Below, in pieces: positions 1-13,589 of a DNA stretch of 64,000 nucleotides. Each line of letters opens with the position of its first letter. Position 1 is the stretch's first letter. The notes beneath the pieces are model-generated. The model was given only the letters and a program-made list of their open reading frames with translations. It had not been told where the DNA came from and did no database searches. Source of the stretch: Rallus limicola (Eukaryota > Chordata > Aves > Gruiformes > Rallidae). The stretch lies in contig JAKCOZ010000011.1 of assembly GCA_022605955.1 (NCBI GenBank), forward strand, positions 7,197,990-7,261,989, given 5' to 3'. The translations under genes were made by a program, and so were the position numbers.

Positions 1-2393
<2,393 letters not shown>

Positions 2394-2484
2394 TCAGTTT
2401 CCCTTTCTCTCTCCCTCTCTCTCTACTACTCCTTTAAAAGACTGCAGCAAGTTGCAGCAAGACAGCCAAATATTGATCAATGGG

Positions 2485-2600
2485 GGGTGTGTGTGTGAGC
2501 GTGTGTCTGTGTGTCGGGGGTGGAAGGGACCGGGCAGAGGAGGGAAGATGGGGAGGGGGGGTCCTCTCTTCTTTTTTTTTCCCCTCTCCTTCCCCCCCCC
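2485..2600. repeat. GT-rich and poly-T/poly-C low-complexity block in the 5' flank
   Basis: A TG-repeat-like stretch (about 2487-2518) is followed by a G-rich purine run, a T tract near 2570-2580 and a C tract near 2594-2604. Together these make a purine/pyrimidine-asymmetric segment just upstream of the probable 5' UTR. Confidence 0.7.
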
Positions 2601-2639
2601 CCCCGCTCTCCTCCCTCTACCCCGAGCCAACTAGCATCC

Positions 2640-2824
2640 CCCCCCACCCCCCCTCCGCCCGGTTGCCCCCCTTCCTCCAGCGAGGCTCAGGCGTTGCACC
2701 GGGAGCGCTGCCGGCTCTGCAGTGCCCGCTCCGCGCCCGCCGCCGCTCCGCGCAGCCCCGCGGTGGGCACCGCTGCTCCGGGGCGGTGCAACGAGCGCCG
2801 GTAGCGCCCTCCCACCTACCCCCC

Positions 2825-2855
<31 letters not shown>

Positions 2856-3400
2856 ACGCACTCCCCCCTCTGCAAAACACCGCTGCTCGCTTTACTCCCT
2901 CCATCCCTTCGACACACAGACACACACGCTCACGAAATTTACCGGGGCGGGAGGATGATGCTGCATTTTAACGTTCCCCGACCCCACCGTGCCCCTGCCT
3001 CGCTGCCCACCCCCCCTTCCCCCTTCCCCCGCGCCCGGCCGCAGCCCCGGGCTCCTCCGCTCCCCGCCGGCTACCGGAGGAGGGACAGCTTCTCCCAGAG
3101 ACTTTGCGAAGCGCTTTCCCACGGCAGCAGCAGCCGCCGCGCTCCGCTCCCCGTCCCCGTCCCCCCGGTCCCACGGCTGCTGCATCCACCCACCCACCCC
3201 GCGCCCCGCCGCACCCATCTCTGCCCCAGCCGCGCTGTGGCTCTTGAGGGGGCGACAACACGCACCGCTCCGGGCAAAGCACCCATCCCCAAATACCACC
3301 TCTCCCCTTCACCCCCCGGCCCTTTGCGGCCCGAGGTCACCGGGCGGAGCTGCCCCGTGCTCCTGCGAGGGGTGAGTGACTCCGAGAAGGGCTTGGGGCA
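2640..3400. promoter_or_regulatory. CpG island / PTCHD4 promoter region
   Basis: The stretch is very GC-rich with closely spaced CpGs, especially 2650-2815 and 3010-3260, in sharp contrast to the AT-rich DNA around it. It begins about 330 bases upstream of the PTCHD4 start codon, the usual place for a vertebrate CpG-island promoter. No convincing TATA box is seen at a fixed distance. Proline- and arginine-rich open frames on both strands here follow from base composition. The exact transcription start cannot be placed. Confidence 0.75.
2819..2857. repeat. C23 tract joined to a (CA)n repeat in the promoter
   Basis: Twenty-three consecutive C residues (2819-2841) run directly into a CA dinucleotide repeat. 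The minus strand, which is the PTCHD4 sense strand, reads as a G tract preceded by a TG repeat. The exact run length may be uncertain because such homopolymers are prone to sequencing error. Confidence 0.9.
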
Positions 3401-6400
3401 GGGGAAGGGAGCTGGAGGGAGCTGCCTCCTGCTCTGCCCGAAAGCCTGGCACCTCTCCCCCTCGGCCAGCAGCTCCCTGAGCAGTGACCCAAGAGAGGTG
3501 GAACGGGGTTCCTGACACCCTCCAGCTGAAGAAGAGGGTTTCCAAGCAAAGACACCAGCAGACCATTACATAAGAGAAGGAAAATTCTGCAGCTCCCCGG
3601 ACCAAGGGACAGCAGCAGAGAAACGCACGCGTTTGCAGCAGGATCGCTGCCCCACCAACTCTCCAGGCAGCAAGCTCTGCTCCTCCAGGACCTTCAGCCA
3701 GGACCACTTGGGACATCCAGCCCCAGCAGACCTGGCAGCCCCTTGCAGGCAAGGCAGGAGAAAAGGCAGGCTTGCTTTGCAGGAGCTTTATACTTAACTC
3801 GTAAGTTTAAGAGATTTAATAAAAAAACAAACCTGAAAAATGCAGTTTTTCCACTTAGTGTTGTGTCCTGTCCATGTGTGTGTCCCTGTTGTCTGTGTCC
3901 ATCCCCCTCCCCCCAGTTCTTGCTGTATTTTAGCTAGTTTTGTCAAACAGAAATTGATCAATTTTGGGATGGGACCAAGGACACTGTGAAACTTGAGAGC
4001 ACAAGGTTCTTCCACAACAAACCCTTACAGAAACAGAAGGAGGAAGAGTAGAAACTGAGGAGCTAAAGACTCTCAGCAGACGCTGCCTGATCCAAAACTA
4101 GAGAAACAGTGGGTTACGCTCAGCTTGAAGTAATTACCAGTGTTTTGGAGAAAAACACAGCAATCCCTTTCATACTGGCACCCTTAAGCAGACACTTCTG
4201 TGTGAATCACCAAGACATACAGAGAAGGAGCCCATCGTTGAGGGCTTTGGAGGACTTTGTGTTAGGATGCAGAGACAGTGATTGAGACTGGGAGCCTGAG
4301 GTCCTGCATGAGTGCCGAAACGTGAAATTCTTCCAAAGGATGCAACAGAGAGGCTGGGGACATTGGATTGGAGGCCTACCTGACTGAAATCAGCAGCTAA
4401 GATTCACAACTTCTTGGGTAAAACTGCCTTAATTTATAGGTATGTGCAAGCACATCATGCTTTTCAAAGTCAGTCTGGTTTTATTTAGTGGCCTAGATAC
4501 TGCTGATCTGGAGGCACTTGCAAATGTGGGCTGGAGCTCTTACAGGCAACAAGGAGAGGTTGAAGGTGGGAAATTATGTAGAAAAGACCCTATTGGCCTT
4601 CTATTTGCTCAGCTTAAAGCATTGCCCATGATGGAAATCTGCCTCAACAACCCCAGGAAATGCTAAGCTCCATCAGTACAAATTACAGCTCTTTGTCTAT
4701 TTTATGATGCACTTATGCCAGTGGTTGAGTGCCCCCAGTGAATAAAGTCTAAATGCAAAGGCTTTACTGAGCCTCTGTACACGTAAGCAAGACCTTGAGT
4801 GAGAAGTCAGAACTGCATTTATATACACATGCAAGGCTTGTAACAGCCTTTGGCAGAGTATGTCACTGTACCTAACCTGTGGGTGCTACTGCCAGATGTG
4901 CCTTAGCATGGTGGGCTTCAGCACAGGCTGCAGGAGCTCTGCCTGAAGTCTTTGGGTCCTTGGCACTCTGCCTCTGTGGCTTATGTGGTGTTGGTAGCTG
5001 GTCTGGTAGGGAGAGAGCTGGAATCACTGCTCTGGATTGCTGTGGGCTTACTCAGTAAGCCCTCCACAGAGCTGCTGATGGCTCGGGAAGGTGGCCAGAC
5101 CTTGCGGCTGACCACAGGAAGGGTCCAGGAGCACAGCACAAGCACCCTAGGAGGAGCGGGTCCCTCTAGTGCCTAAATAATATATTGCAAAGGATGCTTT
5201 TTTTTTTTTTCCCTGCAGCTTCTAGTCTTGGACAACTAAGATAGGATGCTGCAGTGAAGCACATACCATGCAAAGAGAGGGCAAAGAAATATGTGCAATG
5301 AAAGGTGTGACTGAGCACACACCGGTTCCTCCCTAGGCAGGAAAATAAAGTGATATTGCCAAAGGGTGCTGGTAGTTGGTGTCCCCTGTGCATTGGAGTA
5401 CACATTAACGATACCATGTTAGTGTCCACACATGGATGATAAAGTGACCACCACATTATGATGGTCATCTCAAATGGCAAAATCCACGGAGGATCTAAAA
5501 AGTCAGTTTGAAGTACATCTCAGAAACAAGCAGAGCATCAGCACCTTTTCGGAGAGCAGCGTTGGGAAATGCTGATATTTATATCCTCCCTGGTGTCATC
5601 CAATGAATCCTCTTTAAAGGGGAATAACTGACATGTCAGGGATGTTAGCTGGGGGAACTGAGTGATGGTTCAGAGTCTGGAGCCCAGAGAAATAACAAAC
5701 CACAGAGAGATTTGAAACACTCAGAAATATTTGAAAGAAGATTCACCTTGGAAAAAAAAAAAAGCAATATCTAGGGGAAAAAAAACCCAAAACCCTCACC
5801 AGAAAGAAGACAACTTTGGAAACAAATCATTTTGCACAAAACCCTCCTGGGATTATAGCACAGGGCAAGGTAGACAAGGTTTTGGAAAAAAACATTACAT
5901 AGCAGAAAGTCAAAGCAATACTGATTTACTTGCAGAAATATCCTATAGTGGGGAGGGAACGGGGCCCTCTGTGCCACTCTGATGGGGCTGCAATGGGGGA
6001 GTGCATTGAGCTGGGATGGTTACCAAAACACCTGAGGTCTGTTAGGTACTTTAAATAGGAATTAACAATGGACTAAAGGGGTTGGCATAGGTGCACTGAT
6101 GAAGGTAAAGTTGGGTGCCTGAGAGCCAGCCTGCCATACAAGCTAGTAAAGCTAAAACCAGTCCTATTGACAGAGTGATTTTAAGTTGTTATGGTTTAAT
6201 AGCTGGGTGGATATAGTAAAAATTAATGGTACAAAAAGACATTCATGAATGAAAAGCCAGAGGAATAGTTTAGAATAGCCACAGAGTCTGTGCAAAGAAC
6301 AGTAAATAAAACAGACCGCAGCCCTTTCTTGATTGTACAATTTTCTGTGTCAATTTGGGAAAGAAAAGCTCTAATGTGATATAGAGTTTAACGTTAGAAA

Positions 6401-9400
6401 TACAAAATTTGAGTTAAATTCTCAACTTCCCCAAACTGCAGTGTCAGCAGGGGAGGGCCAGTGTGGAAAGGAGACAGAAGGGGTCTTTGTATAGTTCTGG
6501 GGGATGAGGGAACTGGAGAAAGGATGTAAAAGCTCAGTGGGAAAAAAACCCAAACCAACCCACAAACTGTGGTTACTGTGGTTGAATTTGCTGGTTTGTT
6601 TCTGTGCTATGTGGTGGTTTTGAAAATATGTTGAGAAAGCCCTGCCAGCTGCAGAAATGGAGGGCATGAAACACCAAGGTGCTCCAGATCTCTTGGGGAG
6701 GATGTCAGGACCTGTAGGGTCAGAAACCTTTACCCACAGACTTTGGAAATTTCAAATAGAAACACTTGAGATTGATAAGTATGGACAGCCAGGCTGCTGG
6801 TGAAGACACAGGAGGCTGTAGTGGCAGTAACAAAAGGAGCAGGGGCTAAAGTGTTTGAAACTCTTACATGGAATGATGCAAGTATCAGATCCTTTATGTA
6901 TTTATTGATTTTTAAATGTTCTGCTTTATTATAAAAGTTTTAACCCCGGTTAGGTGGGTTTTCATTAAGCAGCTACCAGGGCAGTGGGTGAAGTTGCTAA
7001 ACCAATACTCCCATAAGAAAAGACTGACAAACTGGGGCTTTCAAAGGGCTAACATTTGTAGAAAAACATTGGTCAATGCCTTCAAATATGGCAAACAGAT
7101 TTTGAAAAAAAATATTGGGCATAACCCCACTGTTTTATTCTACAACGATGGGATTGTTTTCCTTTTCCTGCAACAAGCAAGTTCTTTTAGTTTTGAAAGC
7201 CAAACATGTCAATTCAAAGATTGAGATTTTGGGAACAGGTTTAGAATTATTTTGGGGTTTTTTTTTCTGATTAATTCTCCAAATCTTTTTAAATTTCATT
7301 TTTTAACCAAAGGTTGGAAGCTTTCTTACAAATTTCTTAGAAAGAAATAAGCCAGCTTTGTTCCTCTTTAGGATATTTGGGTTTGGGTTTTTTTTGGCTG
7401 TAAAAATATCCTTACCATTTTCTAAGCAACTGCATCTAATTCACACTGTTACCTGATAAAAGCCTCCAGTGTTAGCAAGGAGCTGCGAGATCTGTGACAA
7501 GTGAAGAGCATCATAAACTGCGTAATGTGAATGCATTATATTTCTTAAGAGGACTGAAAAATTAAAACACTGAAAGAAGACAGCTTGCAAAGATAGCTGG
7601 GAACAGCAGGCAGTTAAGTAATATGTTTTGTGTGGGTGGGGAGGTTAAGTTGTGGTTTTGTTTTCTTTTGTGAGATAGAAAATATTGATTCAGCTGGAGA
7701 AAATGTAAATGACTGAGGAAGCTACCTCAGATGAGTGAAAAATTCAAACAAATCCACTCCCACATGCATTCCTCCTTATCCCTTCTGCAAAAAAATAAAA
7801 ATTAAACCCCATCTTTTCAGCTCTTGTTACTGTGCTTCCTACTATCATAAAAGACTAACAATGAATATTCATTTCTTCCATTGCCATATGTCTTTATTTT
7901 CATGTCCCTGCCTATTTGGAAAAGTACTTTGAAAACAAAGGTGGCTGCTACAGCGCATCTCTAGGCAGAGATCTGTGGAACTGCAAATTATACCTGCTCT
8001 CTGTGTCCTCCTTAAGGCTTTAGACAGGGACCATATCTACTCTGGGCGTTTTCAAGCTGGCTGGTGAAGCTGCTGCAATGTGGGTTTAACGCCACACATC
8101 CAAAGGAAGCTGGAAAAGTCACAGGAATCCCAGCAAGAAAATAGATGGTGTTTATCCTGGGCCTGACAACATCTTGGATACCTGCCTTACATTATTTCAC
8201 CTCCTCGTTGCGAATGGAGGATAGCATTGATATTTAGCCCGTATCGGAGGGTGGTGCTGCATAGCAGTGCTGTTTTCTGTTTACAAAGGTGGGTTCAGAA
8301 TAGAAAGGCAATACTGTAGGTGTCACAGAAGAGATCACCTTCATAAAAATGTCCTTCTAAGAGGCTTCTTGCTTCTCCTTTATTGCAGGCTATCTCTGAT
8401 AATTTTGTCAGCCTTCGCCTGCCTTTTCAGAGGTGGCCCGAGATGGCCTTTGCAGTGAGTCCTGTGAGGACAGGGCTGAGTGCAGTAAGAGAAGCTGATA
8501 CAGAAACTGATGGGAAAGAGCAAATGCGGTCAGCTTCAGGACTTTATTTCTTTAGACCAACGTGAAATCAAGAGAGACGCAGTAAACCTTGCCCGCTGGT
8601 GTTGGCTGTTTAGCGATAGGAAGGGTATGGTGGTTTCAACAAGAGGAAGAAAGGAGGATGAAAACTGAGGAATTCAGTACCTAGGAAAAGAGCCACAAGA
8701 TAAAGTACATTGTTATTCCTAAAAGCTGCATTGTCTTAAGATATTTGTAATAGGGGACCAGCAGAACATGGTTTTGTGAAGAGCAAACCTACATGATCAT
8801 GAGTCCCTGAAAAACATCTCAGTCCAGCTTCTTTCTGTCTTTTAAAGAGCAATGCAAGATTTAAAACAAAACAAAACAACAGACAAAAAACCCCAACCAA
8901 AACCCAAACCAAACCCACACAACACCAGGAGCTTGGGACTGAGAGTGTCTGAAGGAATGTGAGGCTTTTGAATACTGCCCGGAGTGGGTCTGGTCCTGTT
9001 CCTGCCTCTGCCACATGGTTCCTGTGGGATGTTGTTCATATGGTTTATATCCCGGTGTGGCTGTAAGTCTTCTGTCAATTTGGACTACTGGGTCTATCCA
9101 CTGGGCATTCCCAGCCACAGTTATGATGGGTGTTGAGCTGTGGCTAAGTAAAACTAAGCAATGCCAGGCCCATTTTCTAGCCCTGAGGCCAGCTGGCACA
9201 GCCTGGCTGTGTCTATAGCATTGAAGTATCTCCGTTTCTGGAACAGAGTAGCTGCATCCAAACCGACAGCTCAGAACAGTCCCTGGCTGGAGCTAGATCC
9301 TGACCCACACTCAGGATTACATTGGGAAAGTGCTGGTTGTTTTGAGCCAAAATAATTCCAGGCACCATTCTAAACATTGATGAATATAGATGATTGCATT

Positions 9401-9985
9401 CCAGTGCTTGGGAATGTTCCCTGGTGCTGTTCAATTTACTGACAGAGGTAATTATAGGATGGAATTTGCCTAATCAATTATAGATCCCTACATCTGAGAC
9501 AGTTGTCTGGGTCTACCCCAGACAATGTAGTTAGTGACAAGTAACACTTGGGTATAATTTCTCTCATCATATGAGATCTACTTATCACTAAGTGGGTGCC
9601 TAATAACAGTCACATGGATTGCACCATGTATTAGATAACTCTGACGCACGATGTATTTGACTATAAGAGTAGCCCAGAAAGACTAGGTCACTACATTGTG
9701 AAGAACTTCCACAGGAAACCCAGAGTAATTATACACCAAGTATAGGTATCAGAAAAAAAGAGGGGAAAACTCAGTGGCAGAAGAAAAAAATCAGTCTTAA
9801 ACTTGTAAATAATCCTTGAACAATCTTTTGCTATGTTTTATTAAACTTCCATCTTCCCATGCTTCCTCAGGTTTTATCTTCTGGCTGCTTTCACCAGCTG
9901 TGACTGAGCCTGTGTATATCTGAATATACGGGGGCCTGATTCTGTTTGCAGGTCCCTTGACAGCAGTGTAAGAGCAATTGTAACG
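3401..9985. other. Intergenic DNA upstream of PTCHD4, no gene seen
   Basis: I see no coding exon, RNA gene or clear transposon in these 6.6 kb. Open frames are short and lack recognisable motifs or family resemblance. A low-complexity A/C-rich block lies at 8863-8925. The end (about 9936-9975) has a 'ggggcctgattctg' motif of a kind common in old amniote repeats, immediately before the MIR-like fragment. Confidence 0.7.
8863..8925. repeat. A/C-rich low-complexity repeat (CAAAA/CCAAA type)
   Basis: Iterated AAAAC, CCAAA and CACA units with almost no G or T. The opposite strand reads as a T/G-rich stretch that yields artificial phenylalanine/valine/leucine-rich frames. Confidence 0.75.
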
Positions 9986-10136
9986 ATTTGCATTTATACA
10001 CTTCCTTCCACCTGATAGCCTCAGAGTGCTTTACAAATACTGATTGATTATGTTTCACATTACTCCAGTGGGATGGCTATAAAATAGAAAAATAGAAGAG
10101 CAGATTATGAATTACTGGAACTGAGAGATAGGCAAA
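9986..10136 (+). mobile_element. MIR-like ancient amniote SINE fragment (degraded)
   Basis: The run 'tttgcatttataca ... cttccacctgatagcctcagagtgctttacaaatactgattgatta', followed after a gap by 'gattatgaattactggaactgagagata', follows the order I recall for old amniote MIR/CORE-type SINEs. In those the core 'ctcaaagcgctttacaaa' is followed by 'gatggggaaactgaggcacagagagg'. Many substitutions indicate great age. Subfamily and exact ends cannot be fixed without a repeat library. Confidence 0.5.
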
Positions 10137-10810
10137 GAAAAAAGAAAAGCATAGCATTAGAATAAAATCAAGAACTCAGTGATTTTTCCCCCATTTGTAC
10201 CAGCTGAAAATTCAATTTTTGTGCCCCAAATTCTTGACAAGGTATCTTTTCAATTCAGGACATATCCTGGCCTTAATGGAAACTCTGGATGCCCTTAAGC
10301 CTTGACACAGTATATACACTAAAGGGAGTAAAGGTGATTCTCATGTGTGGTATGAGATTTTTCTGGCAGTGGACTAATTTAATGGACTAAATATAAGGCA
10401 GGTTGCTTAGCCAATACCTGTGAGTGAGCATGACCAATTCCCCTATCAGTAGAGACAATACAGATTTATATAGGTCAAGTGGCTTCATAGGGAATGTGAT
10501 CCAGTTTATCTGACTCAGTGTCAAGTTCCTCCTGGAAAAAGAGCTGAAATTCCCTACATGATCTGTGGGGATAGGCAGGGCATTCTGGGGGCCTCCAAGA
10601 AGAGATCTTGCTTGCCTAAATTTAATCACCTAAATTAGATAAAGTGGATCTTTGCTTCCAGGCCTTCAAGGCTTCTGTCATCCCTTCTTGCCTGGGAGCT
10701 TGGGTACTTCCTGTAGGATTGCTTCAGTAGGGGTCAAAGAGAGGTGTTGCTTAGAGTCTCTACCCAGGCAAACTGGATCTCTCCTGAGGAGAAGATATAT
10801 CAGAAATATG
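10137..10810. other. Intergenic, no feature recognised
   Basis: The stretch is unique-looking AT-rich DNA between the MIR-like fragment and a CR1 3' end. No long open frame or repeat signature is visible. Confidence 0.6.
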
Positions 10811-11160
10811 ATAGAATCATAGGATGTGTTAGCTTGGAAGGGACCTTTAGAGGTCATCTAGTCCAACCCCTCTGCAGTAAGCAGGGACATCTTTAACTAG
10901 ATTGGAATGCTCACAGCCCCATCAAGCCTAACCTTGAATGTCTCCAGGCATGGGGCCTCCATTACCTCTCTGGGCAACCAGTGCCAGTGCCTCACCACTG
11001 GTGAAGAACTTCTTCCTAATGTCTAATCTAAATCTATCCTGCTCTAGTTTAAAAACATTGCCCCTTGCCCTTTCAAAAAGTGCCTCTCCAGCTCTCTCGT
11101 AGGTCCCCTTCTGGAAGGCTGCCATATATCTCCCTTGAGCTTTCTGTTCTCCAGGCTGAA
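10811..11160 (-). mobile_element. CR1 LINE, 5'-truncated 3' end
   Basis: Read on the plus strand, it opens with 'atagaatcat' and 'cttggaagggacctttagaggtcatctagtccaacccc', the complement of the CR1 3' UTR. It then passes through the inverse of the C-terminal reverse-transcriptase region: the minus strand still reads FRLDIRKKFFTSGEALALVAQRGN. The copy stops at 'ttctccaggctgaa'. Only the last 350 bases or so of a full-length element of about 4.5 kb remain, the usual result of incomplete reverse transcription. It is non-functional. Confidence 0.93.
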
Positions 11161-11320
11161 GCATTAGGGTGGATGCATTAGGATGGCAGTGAAAGGAAAA
11201 AAACCCCATACCCTTTGCCTGCCTGCCCTGTTGGCTATCCTGCTCTCTGCAGAGGTTGCAGTCCTTTTCCTGACACACCGCTGCTTGTGTTGACTGATGC
11301 ACATGCTAAGCCCTGAGAAT

Positions 11321-11346
11321 CCTCCTCCTTACTCCTCCTCCTCCTT
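11321..11346. repeat. (TCC)n pyrimidine repeat
   Basis: Short run of CCT/TCC units on the plus strand. Confidence 0.7.
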
Positions 11347-11419
11347 GGCTACATAACCTTGTCTGGGATCAACTTGCTGAGTGATGTGTATTGCCGTGCA
11401 CTGTTGCTCCATTCTCTGC

Positions 11420-11765
11420 ATTATTTAGCATGCTGACAACCTTTGTGTTATCTGCAAATATTACTGATTGTGATTGCAAACTGCCTTACAGAAATATGGG
11501 ATAGCAACAGACCTAGCAACAGCCTATGCAGAACCCTGCTAAGAGCAACTTCTCTTCATCATGGTTACCCATTGACAAACCCATTTGCAGGTTTGTGAAT
11601 TAGCCTGTTCTTAATCTCCTTAACATGTGCCTTATCGACATTATGGGGAACTAATTTTTTAATCAGTGTTACGCAGTAAAAAGTCAAACACCATGCAGAA
11701 GTTTAAATACATTGTATCTTTGCTGTTACCTGAATTAGCCAGCCTGGGAAATTCGTAAAATATTT
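11420..11765 (-). mobile_element. Ancient CR1/L3-like LINE relic, reverse-transcriptase domain
   Basis: On the minus strand, the order of decayed motifs matches the palm of a CR1-clade reverse transcriptase. A YLNFCMVFDF-like segment (family YLDFCKAFD) is followed by remnants of the 'WIKNWL...VNG' block, a 'GVLHRLL' relic of the S-G-V-P-Q-G-S-V-L block, and 'tatttgcagataacacaaagg', the relic of the catalytic F-A-D-D-T-K box. Frameshifts and stops are frequent. Divergence is far greater than in the neighbouring CR1 at 10811-11160, so I regard it as a separate older insertion, although decay of one element cannot be ruled out. Confidence 0.6.
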
Positions 11766-13569
11766 AAATTCCATTTGTTTCATGAGACATAGTTTCTGTA
11801 AAAATTTAGTGACTAGTATTAATTCATTAGTTTTTAATTAATTATTTATTTATTTGTTCTGTATCTGTGTTGCCTCCCCTTCACCCCCATCCGTTGTGCT
11901 GTTGATGTTACACTGGCTATCCCAGGACATCTTGTTCATCAGTTGTAATTCTTGACAGACATCAGCAGGTTTCCCACCCTTTGTACCATCCCCTGGATTG
12001 TGCTGTTTTGGAAAATGCATTTTCTAAAAATTTTGGGGGCATGAGAGTTGCTGCAGCCTGCAAATTTTCCTGTGTTTTGATTCATTGCCTCTCTAGTTTT
12101 TCGTGATTGTGTCAAGTAGCTGTGTCAAAGCAAGGGTGTCATTTCAGACAAGTTCTACGGGAGATGAGAAATATAAAGGAAAGGAGAGAGGTAGCAACTG
12201 CATGAAAAGCACTCCAGTCCCATATGAGTCTGGTAGTTTTGAAATATGAGAATGAGTCGAGTGAGCTAGAACAGAGACAAGACTGATAGGCAATTATGAC
12301 CTGAAGAGAACTGCACCTACCCATGGAAAATTAAATGTCACTTCAGTCCAACCCACCCCACTATACCAATGCTTCCCCTGCTCCTTCTTCTCCCTTCTGC
12401 ATGTGTATTTAGTGGCTCTCTACGGCTGTCTACATTATCCAGCTTCTGCCTTTGATAGATCCTAGACCCTACCAAAGACCTCAAGTTTTTAGGAGCTGTT
12501 GCTTATGAGGACAGAGTTCTTCTCAGCCCACATCCTCTGTTGCTGGAGTCTGGTACTCTTCCTGGCTAGGAGAAGGGAAATTTCTGATGGTTTTGGTCAT
12601 CCCATGAAGGAATGGACACTGCTATATTTCATATACATTTAAGAAATTCTTCTTCTGGATCCTCTGGATCCTTCAGCAAGGTATTTTAAGAAACTGCTTT
12701 TCATCCTTACTTGTTAGAAGCCTTAAGAAGGTTTTAATATTTGATACCATTTTTGTTTCCATTTTTAGCAAGAGGGTCAACTGTAATCAAATCAGGTGGC
12801 TGAAAAAAATGATTGCCAGAAACAAAGGAATAAAAATCAAAGTAGATTAAAAATAGAAGAAGTTTGAGAGATCAATTGGATGAATTTAAATTGGATTCTC
12901 AATTAATTCATGGAAAGATATCTCGGTATTATTGTCAGGTGATGGAGGACTCCTAGAAGTCAGAGGAAGTCCCATAAAATAGGAAAAAGCAAATAAAGTG
13001 AACATTTTTTAAAAGGAAGGGGAGGAATAGAAGGTGAAAGGCTACTGACCTGCCAGCCAACCAGGCATAATGGAACAATAACTATCCAAACTCTCACAGG
13101 GAGAAATGAACAGTAATGTAGTTTCGTTGAGGAAAAAATCTTTCAATTCCTTCTACAGCAGGCTTTAGGATGTCTACTGACATTGTTTCATATTATTTTC
13201 TCACAAACACACTGCAGAGGGACAGTCCTGATCAAGCTAGAGTAAGGTGGGTGACAAACTTGTTAGAAAATGACTGCCTGAGAGTAATTAATACTGTTTC
13301 ATTTTCCAAGTGGGTGTACTGTGATAGATTTCCTGAGACTCTTTTTTTGGTTAGGTATTACAAAAAATTTTGAGTTATGCTGATGATTAAACAAGGAGTA
13401 TGTGTATTACAATAACAAATGGGACCAAAGCGTGTCAGGGCTCAAAGGACTATGGAAAAGAAACCAGAACAGAATGGGAGAACTGCATGTGATTCAACTA
13501 AATGCACACTGTTAATCACTGTAAGACAGGATATGGAATGTCTGGATCAATAGGTTATTTTAAAGAAAA

Positions 13570-13589
13570 GGTTGGTTGGTTGGTTGGTT
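13570..13589. repeat. (GGTT)n microsatellite
   Basis: Five tandem GGTT units on the plus strand. Confidence 0.85.

Noticed and set aside
2480..3515. Long proline/serine/arginine-rich open frames on both strands
   Set aside because: They overlap one another in many frames across the CpG island and arise from GC-rich, stop-poor composition.
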